Origin: an uncultured Acetatifactor sp.
GTDB taxonomy: Bacteria > Bacillota > Clostridia > Lachnospirales > Lachnospiraceae
Assembly (NCBI GenBank): GCA_910589655.1
Contig: CAJUTJ010000097.1
Coordinates: 1 to 48,634, forward strand
Direction: 5' to 3'
Length of the DNA stretch: 48,634 bases
Shown: piece by piece, positions 1 through 8,131 of the stretch
Numbering within the stretch: position 1 is the stretch's first letter
Layout of the letters: every line of letters begins with the position of its first letter
Program-made: the position numbers and the translations under genes
Notes under the pieces: generated by a model
Database searches by the model: none
What the model saw: the letters and a program-made list of their open reading frames with translations, nothing else
What the model was told of the DNA's origin: nothing

Positions 1-24
1 GCTTGTCTGATTTTTCATCTGCTT

Positions 25-231
25 CGTTGTCGTCAATCGACGTAGCCACCGCTACGCCTCATTCCTCCGCCTTGCATATGAAATAATCATTCTGCGCCAA
101 TGTATCAGAAATTAATTATTCGTTGTACTAGTACTGCATTTTATTAATAATTGAGTACTATGCACCTGCTTTTTGCGCAAATACACGTTGTCGTCAGTCA
201 ACAATGCCACCGCATTGCCTCTTTCCCCCGC
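25..231. repeat. Two diverged copies of a hairpin repeat
   Basis: Two related units lie at about 25-71 and 186-231. Both carry CGTTGTCGTCARTCRAC, then a small hairpin, then GCCTC-TTCC-CCGC. The hairpin stems differ but both pair: GTAGC/GCTAC around CACC at 42-55, and AATGC/GCATT around CACC at 203-216. The whole 1-327 stretch, downstream of birA, contains no convincing gene; a 69-codon minus-strand ORF here is just a reading of the repeat. Function unknown. Confidence 0.6.
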
Positions 232-327
232 TTTTTTATTCGATCCGGAATTATCTATCATTAATTTGCATATCATGATTTGGGATTCAATCGCACAGCT
301 TTGACTGCAGGTATCGTACACAGGCTG

Positions 328-1308
328 TTACACATAGCCATAGATCCCCCGGACGGAAACCTCTCCGGCGTAAACCTCCACTTGGGAGCCATCCGGCAAC
401 TCCACCAGCAATTCTCCCGTATTATTAATGCCCTTTGATATTCCGGTATACTCACCCTTGGGATCCAACACCCGAACCTCTCGGTCACAATTCACCAACA
501 ACCCGTTATAAACTTCTCTCAGCTGCGTAAAATCAAGTGTTTTTACAAACAATTCATAATAGGATTCAAAAGCTCTCATAATATTCGCTATCAGCATGGC
601 TCTGGAAACCTTTCTGCCGCATTCCTGTTCCAGACAAGCGGCCACAGAGGCAATTTCAGGCGCAAATTCCTGAAGCCCCACATTGATTCCTGCACCGATT
701 ACCACATACTGAATGTATTCCTGCTGTACGCTGAGTTCCGTCAACATACCGCAGACCTTTTTCCCCCCTATGACAATATCATTGGGCCATTTAATGACGG
801 CTTCCGCACCGCAGGTTTCCTTAATACCCACGGCTGCTGCTATGGCCATCACCAAGGTAAGCATGGACGCCTTATCGGGCGCAAAGTCCGGCTTCAAAAT
901 CAGGGTAAAATATGCATTCGCACCCGCCGGACTGTTCCAGCTCCGGCCTCTCCTGCCCCGTCCGGCGGTCTGCATGTCCGCCACCACCAATGCCCCTTGG
1001 GGCGCTCCCTTCTCCGCATCCAGCTTTGCCCTTAGATTGGTGGAGTCCAACACATCATAAAAAGACACAGGATGTCCTGCCCAGCGGGTATCCATATGAC
1101 TTTCCAACTCGTACTTTCCGTAAATCTCTGCCTCCTTGACAAGCCGATACCCACGGTTCTGCACTGCCTCTATGGAAAATCCTTCCTTTTTCAGCTGCCC
1201 GATTGCCTTCCATACCGCTGTGCGGGAGACACCGAATCGTTCACAGAGCTCCTGCCCCGACACATAATCCCCTCTCTCCCGCAGAACCGCCAAAATTTTT
1301 GATTTCAA
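328..1308 (-). CDS. birA: Bifunctional biotin--protein ligase / biotin operon repressor BirA
   Basis: This enzyme attaches biotin to carboxylase carrier subunits through biotinyl-AMP and can repress biotin genes. The 326-residue product has an N-terminal winged helix (about 1-60, recognition region around SRTAVWKAIGQLKKEG). The ligase domain carries the GRGRRGRSW adenylate loop at 116-124, KWPNDI at about 173-178 with the GGKKVCG lysine motif just after, and a C-terminal SH3-like cap. The start is TTG, supported by a GGGAGGG ribosome binding site a few bases upstream. It lies 32 bp downstream of argF on the same strand and is probably co-transcribed with it. The HTH makes this the regulatory (group II) type. 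Biotin operators were not found in the window. Confidence 0.95.
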   Translation of the reverse strand: MKSKILAVLRERGDYVSGQELCERFGVSRTAVWKAIGQLKKEGFSIEAVQNRGYRLVKEAEIYGKYELESHMDTRWAGHPVSFYDVLDSTNLRAKLDAEKGAPQGALVVADMQTAGRGRRGRSWNSPAGANAYFTLILKPDFAPDKASMLTLVMAIAAAVGIKETCGAEAVIKWPNDIVIGGKKVCGMLTELSVQQEYIQYVVIGAGINVGLQEFAPEIASVAACLEQECGRKVSRAMLIANIMRAFESYYELFVKTLDFTQLREVYNGLLVNCDREVRVLDPKGEYTGISKGINNTGELLVELPDGSQVEVYAGEVSVRGIYGYV

Positions 1309-1340
1309 GTTTCCCTCCCTGTGCAGTCGGCTGCAATCCG

Positions 1341-2324
1341 TTACAGAGTCGCCGCCATTACCGCTTTGATAGTATGCATACGATTTTCCGCTTCCTCGAA
1401 TACCAAAGACTGCTCCGATTCAAAGACCTCATCGGTAACTTCCATTTCTGTAATGCCGAATCTCCGGCCCATTTCGGCTCCGATCTTGGTCTTCAAGTCA
1501 TGGAATGCCGGAAGACAGTGCATAAAGACGGCATCCTTCCCCGCATTATCCATAATCTTACGGTTCACCTGATAAGGGGACAACTCCTTAATCCGCTCCG
1601 TCCACACTTCGTCCGGCTCCCCCATGGACACCCATACATCCGTGTAGATTACATCCGCGCCTTTGGTTCCTTCAAGAGGATCTTCGCTCAATGTAATGCT
1701 GCCCCCTGTCTGTGCCGCGATTTCATTACACTGATCCACAAGGGTCTTCTCCGGGAAATATTTTTTGCTGGTACAAGCCGTAAAATGCATTCCCATCTTT
1801 GCGCAGGCCACCATCAGGGAATTCCCCATATTGTATCGGGCATCCCCCATATATGCAAGCTTGATGCCCTTCAAGCGTCCGAATTTCTCCTGAATGGTGA
1901 GAAGATCGGCAAGCATCTGTGTAGGATGGAATTCATTCGTCAAACCGTTCCACACAGGAACCTTGGAATATTCAGCCAGCTCCTCCACAATTTCCTGTCC
2001 GAAACCGCGGTACTCAATTCCTTCAAACATTCCCGCCAGAACCCGTGCGGTATCCGCAATGCTCTCTTTCTTCCCGATCTGTGAACCGCCGGGATCCAGA
2101 TAGGTGGTTCCCATCCCCAGATCATGTGCCGCTACCTCAAAGGCGCATCTGGTACGGGTGCTGGTCTTCTCAAAGATCAAAGCTACGTTTTTCCCCCGCA
2201 GTGTATCCATAGGAATTCCCTTTTTCTTTTTATCCTTTAATTCCGCCGCCAAATCTACCAGATATGCAATCTCTTCCGGTGTAAAATCCAATAATTTCAG
2301 AAAATCGCGTCCCTTTAAATCCAT
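1341..2324 (-). CDS. argF: Ornithine carbamoyltransferase
   Basis: It makes citrulline from ornithine and carbamoyl phosphate in the cytosol (arginine synthesis; the reverse direction serves arginine catabolism). The product is 327 residues. It carries the carbamoyl-phosphate motif STRTR near residues 55-59, a central ornithine domain, and the C-terminal HCLPAF motif with the catalytic cysteine. I place the start at MDLKGRDFLKLLDF, which is the family N-terminus and follows AGGA by 7 bases; the upstream ATG at 2348 has no ribosome binding site. A good promoter lies at 2397-2425, and birA follows 32 bp downstream. No other arginine gene is in the window, so biosynthetic versus catabolic use cannot be told. 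Confidence 0.95.
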   Translation of the reverse strand: MDLKGRDFLKLLDFTPEEIAYLVDLAAELKDKKKKGIPMDTLRGKNVALIFEKTSTRTRCAFEVAAHDLGMGTTYLDPGGSQIGKKESIADTARVLAGMFEGIEYRGFGQEIVEELAEYSKVPVWNGLTNEFHPTQMLADLLTIQEKFGRLKGIKLAYMGDARYNMGNSLMVACAKMGMHFTACTSKKYFPEKTLVDQCNEIAAQTGGSITLSEDPLEGTKGADVIYTDVWVSMGEPDEVWTERIKELSPYQVNRKIMDNAGKDAVFMHCLPAFHDLKTKIGAEMGRRFGITEMEVTDEVFESEQSLVFEEAENRMHTIKAVMAATL

Positions 2325-2396
2325 TTGTGCATCCTGCCTTTCCGTCATGCCGGTTAATCGGCTTATTCGTTATTGCAATTATTACAATTATAAATA

Positions 2397-2425
2397 AATA
2401 TACTTCATTATCTTTGTTTTTTCAA
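2397..2425 (-). promoter_or_regulatory. Sigma-A-type promoter of argF-birA
   Basis: On the minus strand TTGAAA (2420-2425) is separated by exactly 17 bases from TATATT (2397-2402). The start of transcription would be about 65 bases before the argF start. The leader just downstream is AT-rich and could hold an ArgR operator, but no clear ARG box was recognised. Confidence 0.7.
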
Positions 2426-2487
2426 CCCCTGCCGTCTATTTGACAGACATCCGCGCCGCATCCGGAAGAATCCGGCTGTAAAAAAAT

Positions 2488-2524
2488 ATCCAAATGCCAT
2501 CCAAAAAAAATCCAAATGCCATCC
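2488..2524. repeat. Perfect 15-bp direct repeat, two copies
   Basis: ATCCAAATGCCATCC occurs at 2488-2502 and again at 2510-2524, separated by an A-run. It lies between the SPFH gene terminator and the argF promoter. No function is apparent; slippage duplication is the simplest explanation. Confidence 0.7.
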
Positions 2525-2536
2525 TGTAACAGAACA

Positions 2537-2564
2537 GGCAGCCAATTCTGTCGAACCGGCTGCC
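2537..2564 (-). terminator. Probable terminator after the SPFH gene
   Basis: GGCAGCC (2537-2543) pairs with GGCTGCC (2558-2564) around a 14-nt loop. Read leftward, the hairpin is followed by TGTTCTGTT, a weak U-rich tail. Confidence 0.5.
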
Positions 2565-2623
2565 CCAAATCTCCAAACCTCTTACCATTTATTTTTACAA
2601 CGGTATTCAGTCAAATATTACCT

Positions 2624-3565
2624 TCAATTAACGGATATTCCCTGAGCGGTTTCCTTAAAAGCTGCCGCCACGCTTGCAATTCCCTGAAGCTCTGCGGGAA
2701 GAAGTATCGTAGTTGCCTTGCCGTCGGCTACCTTCTCAAACGCTTCCAGACTCTTCATCTTAAGCACTGCTTCATCGGCGCCGGCTTCTTTCAACAGGCG
2801 GATACCTTCCGCATTAGCCTGCTGAACCTTCAGGATTGCCTCTGCCTCACCTTCCGCCTCACGGATCATCTTCTCCTTTTCTGCTTCCGCACGGAGAATC
2901 GCGGACTGCTTATCTGCTTCCGCACGAAGGATAGCGGATTCCTTAGCGCCTTCCGCCTCCAGAATCTTTGCCTTCTTCTCACCTTCTGCACGGGTAACGG
3001 CCTCACGTCTCTCACGCTCAGCCTTCATCTGTTTCTCCATGGCATTCTGAATCTCTGCGGGAGGAATAATGTTCTTCAGCTCTACACGGTTTACCTTGAT
3101 ACCCCAAGGATCCGTTGCAATGTCCAGAGCCGCACGCATTTTCGTATTAATGGTCTCACGGCTGGTCAACGTCTGATCCAGTTCCAAATCACCGATAATG
3201 TTACGAAGCGTAGTGGCCGTCAAATTCTCGATGGCCATCATAGGGTTTTCAACGCCGTAAGTAAACAGCTTGGGATCGGTAATCTGATAGAACACAACCG
3301 TATCGATTCTCATGGTAACGTTATCCTTTGTAATAACAGGCTGAGGAGGGAAATCGGCTACCTGCTCCTTCAGATTTACCTTTCTAGCCACTTTATCGAT
3401 AAAGGGAACTTTAATATGGAAGCCTACAGACCACGTCCCCTGATACGCACCCAAACGTTCCAGCACATAAGCCTGTGCCTGAGGAACAATCTTTACACAA
3501 GAAACAAAAATCCAAAGTATTAGTACCACAAATACCCCAAGTACCACTAATAATAACTCTCTCAT
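2624..3565 (-). CDS. SPFH/stomatin (band 7) family membrane-microdomain protein
   Basis: A flotillin/stomatin-like scaffold that oligomerises at the inner face of the membrane and is thought to organise lipid microdomains or protease access. The 313-residue product has one N-terminal membrane helix (about 1-22). Next comes the SPFH domain (about 25-200, with RLGAYQGTWSVG and the PPQPVITKDNV region), then a long Ala/Glu-rich helical part with repeated AEAxK/AEGE units (about 195-260), and a conserved tail (KATTILLPAELQG). It is closest to the QmcA/YbbK subgroup. The start MRELLLV follows AGAGG; the longer ORF start is rejected. nfeD lies upstream on the same strand, the classic stomatin-NfeD pair. 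Confidence 0.9.
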   Translation of the reverse strand: MRELLLVVLGVFVVLILWIFVSCVKIVPQAQAYVLERLGAYQGTWSVGFHIKVPFIDKVARKVNLKEQVADFPPQPVITKDNVTMRIDTVVFYQITDPKLFTYGVENPMMAIENLTATTLRNIIGDLELDQTLTSRETINTKMRAALDIATDPWGIKVNRVELKNIIPPAEIQNAMEKQMKAERERREAVTRAEGEKKAKILEAEGAKESAILRAEADKQSAILRAEAEKEKMIREAEGEAEAILKVQQANAEGIRLLKEAGADEAVLKMKSLEAFEKVADGKATTILLPAELQGIASVAAAFKETAQGISVN

Positions 3566-3709
3566 TTTTACCTCTTTCTGTGCTGTAAAGTTGTGACAGC
3601 ACGCACACTTCTTAAATTGTAACTGTCCGGAAACAAATGTCTCCGCCACGCCGCATAGTATAAACCGTTATTTCCGCAGGCTGCGGACAGTTATATTCCA
3701 TTTTACGGC

Positions 3710-4240
3710 TCACTCCGGCCGCCTTTCGTCCAGTTCCTCCATCTGTGATACGCTCAAAGGCGCCGGTACGGGGGATGGCTCGGGATTTAAACCTCCCATC
3801 TTCTCATCGGGTTTCACAATGAGTTTGACGCCGTTGATTGCCAGCACATTTACCACCGCTCCCATAGGAATGGTAATTTTGTCTTCCACACTTCTGGCGC
3901 TCCACTGCTGGCTGCCCACCGTTACTTGGCCGATACCTTGCAGATTATCGATTTCACTGATGACAATCGCCTGTCTGCCGATCAGGCTCTCTACATTTGT
4001 CCTCACACGATCCTTGTTGAAATATCTTACGGCAACGGGTCTGGTAAAGAACAAAAGCAATAGGGAAACCATAAAAAATAAAATAACCTGTACTCCAATG
4101 GGTGCATGAACCAGTGTTGCCAGAATAGCAACCAGCGCACCGCCTGCAAACCAAATGGTAGTCAATCCTAAAGTCAGCACTTCCACCACAACTGCCAAGA
4201 TCAGGACAACCAGCCAGATAATCATCATAACTTCGGTCAT
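3710..4240 (-). CDS. NfeD-family membrane protein (short, protease-less form)
   Basis: NfeD proteins pair with SPFH/stomatin partners in membrane quality control. This 176-residue form has hydrophobic helices over about residues 1-70 and a soluble C-terminal OB-fold-like domain (about 85-160, with IGRQAIVISEIDNLQGIGQV). The serine-protease domain of long NfeD proteins is absent, as in the NfeD1b class. The C-terminus is Pro/Glu-rich. The start follows GAGGAG with good spacing. The SPFH gene begins 144 bp downstream on the same strand, so the two are probably an operon. Confidence 0.88.
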   Translation of the reverse strand: MTEVMMIIWLVVLILAVVVEVLTLGLTTIWFAGGALVAILATLVHAPIGVQVILFFMVSLLLLFFTRPVAVRYFNKDRVRTNVESLIGRQAIVISEIDNLQGIGQVTVGSQQWSARSVEDKITIPMGAVVNVLAINGVKLIVKPDEKMGGLNPEPSPVPAPLSVSQMEELDERRPE

Positions 4241-4266
4241 TCAATCACTCCTCTTATCTTAAATGT

Positions 4267-4425
4267 CAGAGCATGTTTGAAAAATCATTCCTCCGGTTTT
4301 CACGCTCCGCTAAACGGTCTGCTTCGCCTCAATTTGGAGGCTATGCCTTGCTACGCTTTCCGGATTGATACTTGCTTCCCACAAAATGTGAGGCACAGCC
4401 CCAAAACGTTTTTAAACATGTTCTG
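4267..4425. repeat. Second dispersed element family (about 160 bp) with imperfect terminal inverted repeats
   Basis: The ends 4267-4283 (CAGAGCATGTTTGAAAA) and 4409-4425 form an inverted repeat matching at 15 of 17 positions. Its right half resembles 36145-36373, where a MITE copy is inserted. A solo end-like sequence (AGAGCGTGTTTGAAAAG) is at 24044-24060. No ORF is convincing. It occupies the gap upstream of nfeD. Confidence 0.55.
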
Positions 4426-4493
4426 ATTTTAGTTTACTACAAAAATGTTTTTCAAGCAAGCCATTTCGTTTACCGCCGGCTCCCCGCATTGTC

Positions 4494-4626
4494 GTTACTG
4501 TTCACTTCGTTCACAGCAGCCTATGCACAGAAATCGCAAAACAGCGAATTCGCGCATGTCTGTCTCGGGGTTATCACGCAGAAACAGCGTGAAAACACCT
4601 CGCGGCGACAGCGAGTGAACAGTCAC
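4494..4626 (+). mobile_element. MITE-like palindromic element, copy A
   Basis: This 133-bp element has ends GTTACTGTTCAC and GTGAACAGTCAC (one mismatch in the inverted repeat). It is flanked on both sides by the 8-bp direct repeat GCATTGTC (4486-4493 and 4627-4634). Internal hairpins include GAAATCGC/GCGAATTC, CACGC/GCGTG and CTCGC/GCGAG. There is no transposase. Confidence 0.85.
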
Positions 4627-4771
4627 GCATTGTCCCCGCTGCTGCTTATTCTGTCCTTTTCCCTTCCTCGTCCTTTCTTCTTTTGCTCTCTCCCTCGTTT
4701 CACCTGCGTTCCTCTTTTCCTTGCTTTTCCTCCCCCTCTGTCTTGCTTCTCCCGCTTTCCTCGTTTCCTCC

Positions 4772-4939
4772 GCTTTTCTTCACTTTTCCTCCGCTTTTCC
4801 TCACTTTTCCTCTGCTTTTCTTCACGTTTCCTCTGCTTTTCTTCACGTTTCCTCTGCTTCTCTTCACTTTTCCTCCGCTTTTCTTCACGTTTCCTCTGCT
4901 TCTCTTCACGTTTCCTCCGCTTTTCTTCACTTTTCCTCT
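4772..4939 (-). repeat. Tandem array of a 21-bp unit (8 in-register copies)
   Basis: Eight consecutive 21-bp units start with GCTTYTC, with degenerate copies reaching about 4680-5030. On the minus strand the array stays open within a 194-codon frame (4623-5207) and reads as a charged heptad K-R/Q-R-K-S/R-E-E. The plus strand is open too. No good ribosome binding site precedes the minus-strand ORF: the start at 5114 has only GGGAAA two bases away, and a terminator lies inside its 5' part. I therefore treat it as a minisatellite rather than a gene. If it is expressed, the product would be a highly basic/acidic single helix. Confidence 0.8.
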
Positions 4940-5135
4940 GCTTCTTCTGCCTTCCGCTTTCCCTTGCTTTTCCTCCCCTCTGCGTTCCTCTTTTCACCCT
5001 CTTTCCTTCACTTTTCCTCACTTCACCACATAGCACCTCTGCTTCCTTTGCCACATACTTCCCCGCATAGGGCTTCGCAAAAATCTTTCTTATGCAACAC
5101 TCCTGCAAAGACATGCTTTCCCGGCTTATACAAAC

Positions 5136-5166
5136 AAGGGCGGTGCCAAAAAGCAGCACCGCCCTT
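5136..5166 (-). terminator. Terminator of the SleB-like gene
   Basis: AAGGGCGGTGC (5136-5146) pairs perfectly with GCACCGCCCTT (5156-5166) around 9 nt. Leftward, it is followed by GTTTGTAT. It lies 28 bp after the stop codon. Confidence 0.8.
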
Positions 5167-5193
5167 GAATATAATATATATTCCCTATTCCGT

Positions 5194-6273
5194 TTAATAG
5201 AACACATGATTACCGATTACAATTCCCTCACGGCCGTTATTCCGGCGGAAATGGGTAACATCTCCCACATTGGAAACACCTGCCAGAGCTTCCTCTGCGG
5301 CCTGAATACAGCTTGATTTAATATTTCCGGATTCGTACAATGCGTTTACCTTTCCGTTCAGCGCAGGTGTAAACTGTCCCGACGCATAGATAACACCATG
5401 GATACTGTTGGGATAAGCGCCGCTTCTCACACGGTTCATTACAACCGCACCGACCGCTACCTGTCCTTCGTAGGATTCTCCGCCTGCCTCACACTGAATC
5501 AATGCCGCCAGCAGCAATGTGGTATCTGCATCGGTAGTGTATGCGCCGTAGTTTACATGGCGTTTTGCCTCCGCCTCGGCTGCTTCCCTGATCTTAATTT
5601 CCTCCATGGTTTCCCCTGAATCGATCTGGAAATCCAACACTACATATTCCTCAGACACATAGCCGTCTTCCCCTTCGTAATCAATACAAACCCAGCCGTC
5701 TTCATCTTTGCTGAGAACCTCCACGATGTCGCCCTTGGGAAGCAGTCCCAAAACTCCCGTATCGGCCCCCGGCCCTGTCCTGACGCGGAGAGTCTCCGTA
5801 TTGATGGTAGCCATCATCCTTCCCACATCATTTGCCAGCGCCAATGCGTCTTCTCCGAATAACAGATATTCGTCCGAAGCCCAGCCGACAATGTTTCCTG
5901 ACTGCAGTTTGGTCCATCCGTCCCTTCTCTCCAGAATAATGCCCCCGCAGTCTTTATACAGCTTACCCACCTTCGAAGCTTCCTCATTGGCTTCGCTTCT
6001 CACATTCAAGGCATTCTGTACATTGGCCATAACCAATGTGCCCATGACCTCTTCCTCCTGCTGGGATGTGAGATCCAAATTTAATTCTTTTGCCGTGGCA
6101 TTTACAATATCAGCGGTACTTGTAGAACCGGGATTCAGTATGGATGCCACGCCGCCGCGCATATCTTCCAAATAATCGCTGCCGGCCTGAGTAACCATGC
6201 CGGTCTGCACAAACAGAATCAAAGATAATATGACTCCCGTCAATGCAGCAAACAGTCTTCTGCTTTTTGCCAT
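5194..6273 (-). CDS. Secreted cell-wall hydrolase: two SH3b domains plus SleB-type hydrolase domain
   Basis: A predicted peptidoglycan hydrolase (lytic transglycosylase-like family of SleB/CwlJ). The 359-residue product starts with a signal peptide (residues about 1-32). Two SH3b wall-binding domains follow: about 70-130 with ALNVRSEAN, and about 140-200 with TLRVRTGPGADTG. The C-terminal Hydrolase_2 domain (about 245-359) has the glutamate-containing motif QCEAGGESYEGQ and AVGAVVMNRV. Start MAKSRRLF follows GGAGG by 8 bases; the longer frame begins at a TTG that overlaps that site. A sigma-A-type promoter (6360-6388) suggests growth-phase expression rather than spore-specific use. The SH3b domains are unlike the short spore CwlJ. 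Confidence 0.9.
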   Translation of the reverse strand: MAKSRRLFAALTGVILSLILFVQTGMVTQAGSDYLEDMRGGVASILNPGSTSTADIVNATAKELNLDLTSQQEEEVMGTLVMANVQNALNVRSEANEEASKVGKLYKDCGGIILERRDGWTKLQSGNIVGWASDEYLLFGEDALALANDVGRMMATINTETLRVRTGPGADTGVLGLLPKGDIVEVLSKDEDGWVCIDYEGEDGYVSEEYVVLDFQIDSGETMEEIKIREAAEAEAKRHVNYGAYTTDADTTLLLAALIQCEAGGESYEGQVAVGAVVMNRVRSGAYPNSIHGVIYASGQFTPALNGKVNALYESGNIKSSCIQAAEEALAGVSNVGDVTHFRRNNGREGIVIGNHVFY

Positions 6274-6359
6274 TTCGTTTACCTCCAAACAAATATTAAC
6301 AATATTATTGCCTTCTTTTGGTAAAGTTATTACGAAGTTGTTAAATTTGTTACAGACAT

Positions 6360-6388
6360 ATCATAGCAAAGAGTAAAATATTTGTCAA
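6360..6388 (-). promoter_or_regulatory. Sigma-A promoter of the SleB-like gene
   Basis: TTGACA (6383-6388), 17-base spacer, TATGAT (6360-6365) on the minus strand. It gives an untranslated leader of about 80 nt. Confidence 0.8.
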
Positions 6389-6425
6389 GTTTTTGCATCA
6401 TTATTGCATCATAGCCAAATTTTGT

Positions 6426-6556
6426 GTTACTGTTCACTCCGCGACCAGCAACGTATGCACAGAAACCGCAAAACAACGGTTTCGCGCATATCTGCCTCGA
6501 ATTTGTCACGCAAACAGCGTCATAACGCCTCGCGGCGGCAACGAATGAACCGCGGC
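6426..6556 (+). mobile_element. MITE-like element, copy B (right end degenerate)
   Basis: The left end GTTACTGTTCAC is perfect. Interior hairpins GAAACC/GGTTTC and the CCTCGCGGCGGCAACG block match other copies. The right end reads ATGAACCGCGGC and has diverged, and no direct repeat is visible. It ends just before the proC stop codon. Confidence 0.75.
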
Positions 6557-6562
6557 CAATAT

Positions 6563-7360
6563 TTACATATTTCTGGACTTTTCGATACAGGCCGCCATAG
6601 CATCTATCACGGCTCCTCTCATTCCCTTTTCCTCCAGCACCTTTACCGCCTGAATGGTGGTTCCTCCGGGAGAGCAGACCATATCCTTCAATTCTCCGGG
6701 ATGCATTCCCGTCTCCAACACCATTTTTGCGCTGCCCAGCACTGCCTGAGCCGCAAACTCATACGCCTGCTTTCTGGGCATTCCCGCCGCCACTGCCCCG
6801 TCAGCCATTGCTTCAATAAACAGAAATACATATGCGGGGGAGCTTCCGCTGACGCCCACCACCACATCCATCAATCTTTCCGGCACGATGCTGGCTCTGC
6901 CGAAAGATTCCATCAGCTTTACCACTTTATCCAGCTCCTCCCGAGGCACTTCCTCTCCGGCGCAGACTCCGGTACAGCCCTCCGAAACAAGTGCAGGAGT
7001 ATTGGGCATACAACGGACAATCTTCAATTCGGGTCTGCCGAAAGCTTCCTTTAAAAATTTCAAGTCTCTGCCTGCGGCAATACTTACGATCAACGCGTCT
7101 TTTTTTACGGACTCTTTGATCTCTTCAATCACCTCTGACATAAATATTGGTTTAACGGCAAGGAAAAGGATGTCCGCCTCCCGTGCAGCCTGAACATTTG
7201 TCTCCGCCGTCCGTATGTGAAATTTTTCTTTGATTCTGTCTCTTGTAGATGCCGTTCTGGCAGAACCGATAATATCCTCCGCTGCCGCCGTCTTTTTCTC
7301 AAGCATCCCGCCGATCATGGCTGTTGCCATATTGCCCAGTCCAATAAATCCTATTTTCAT
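6563..7360 (-). CDS. proC: Pyrroline-5-carboxylate reductase
   Basis: It catalyses the last step of proline synthesis, NAD(P)H-dependent reduction of pyrroline-5-carboxylate. The 265-residue product has an N-terminal Rossmann motif (MKIGFIGLGNMATAM), and CMPNTPALVSEG near residues 116-127. The family C-terminal signature covers about 155-240 (GSSPAYVFLFIEAMADGAV and MVCSPGGTTIQAV). The start at 7360 sits behind a perfect AAGGAGG. Start sites further upstream in the frame run into repeat sequence and are rejected. No other proline gene is nearby. It is flanked by MITE copy B downstream and a palindromic repeat upstream. Confidence 0.95.
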   Translation of the reverse strand: MKIGFIGLGNMATAMIGGMLEKKTAAAEDIIGSARTASTRDRIKEKFHIRTAETNVQAAREADILFLAVKPIFMSEVIEEIKESVKKDALIVSIAAGRDLKFLKEAFGRPELKIVRCMPNTPALVSEGCTGVCAGEEVPREELDKVVKLMESFGRASIVPERLMDVVVGVSGSSPAYVFLFIEAMADGAVAAGMPRKQAYEFAAQAVLGSAKMVLETGMHPGELKDMVCSPGGTTIQAVKVLEEKGMRGAVIDAMAACIEKSRNM

Positions 7361-7427
7361 TTTGTACCTCCTTGCGTGCTTCATAAGAAGGTGTGTAAAC
7401 ACCCCTCTTTGCACATATCAATCAATA

Positions 7428-7447
7428 TTTGAAAGTTTACTTTCAAA
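7428..7447. repeat. Short palindrome, copy 1 of a two-copy repeat
   Basis: TTTGAAAGT-TT-ACTTTCAAA is preceded by CAATCAATA. A second copy at 9049-9068 has the same flank and compensating base changes (GG/CC in place of GA/TC). Confidence 0.6.
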
Positions 7448-7505
7448 ATTCCAGTCATGCCGCCATCCGTTGGATAGTTGAAATAGGTGACTTAGAAAAT
7501 ATCCA

Positions 7506-7870
7506 TTATCCAAGGGTGTCCAATGCCCCTATGAACTTGTAACGGATAGTAAGTCGTTGAATTTTCTGCCCGCCTGTTTCTACGGGTTCAGAAACAAGAA
7601 TTTTTCTATCAGTTGATGGATTATCTTGAAATTGAGTTCTGTTATTCCTGCATAACCGCTTATCTGCTCCGCAAAATGCTCGATGGAAGATAACTGCTCC
7701 TTGTCCGCTGACATTACTTGCCCTGCATTTTCCTTGCGTGGAATGCGCTCTTGATTTTCCTTGACGTGTCCTTTGTATATACTCATGCTCTCGTTGTTCG
7801 TGCCGTCGTCTTTGGAAAGCCTGCAATATAAAGCAGTGATTTTGTCGTTATTCAGTTTTGCCCTTTTCAT
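7506..7870 (-). pseudogene. Remnant of a large serine recombinase (TnpX-like), deleted and frameshifted
   Basis: The N-terminal piece reads MKRAKLNNDKITALYCRLSKDDG, which contains the catalytic-serine motif (RLSKDDG) of Tn4451/TnpX-type recombinases. After about 40 residues it jumps to what looks like the extreme C-terminal part (FAEQISGYAGITELNFKIIH, then QKIQRLTIRYKFIG). The reading frame shifts near 7585-7600, so the last about 25 residues are in another frame. The resolvase core, the recombinase domain and the zinc ribbon are all missing. It is a relic of a mobilizable transposon and cannot be active. Confidence 0.75.
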
Positions 7871-8009
7871 GCAATCCTACAAGTTTTCCGAAGGAAAATG
7901 CGACTGCTTTTGCAGGAGCAGAGGGATTTCCTCTTAACTCATATTATACTATATTCCCTTTTCCGTTTCCAGTGCTAATTCACGCTCTTTTCCGCTGTTT
8001 CCTTAACCT

Positions 8010-8052
8010 GTTACTTTTCACACCCACGCCACCGCGAGGCGTTTTCACGCGT
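8010..8052 (-). mobile_element. Solo end of the MITE family, copy C
   Basis: About 43 bp starting GTTACTTTTCAC, followed by CACCGCGAGGCGTTTTCACGC. It is nearly identical to the left end of copy I, and the rest of the element is missing. Confidence 0.6.
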
Positions 8053-8131
8053 TTAAACTATAACATTACTGTCATAGCCTTTTAAGGATTGAGGAAGCCC
8101 CCTTTTATTTGTTTGTCACCCCTCCGCACTA

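Noticed and set aside
4623..5207. A 194-codon ORF of K/R/E-rich heptads as a protein gene
   Set aside because: No good ribosome binding site, a terminator inside its 5' part, open frames on both strands across the array, and degenerate ends all point to a minisatellite. It is kept as a repeat.
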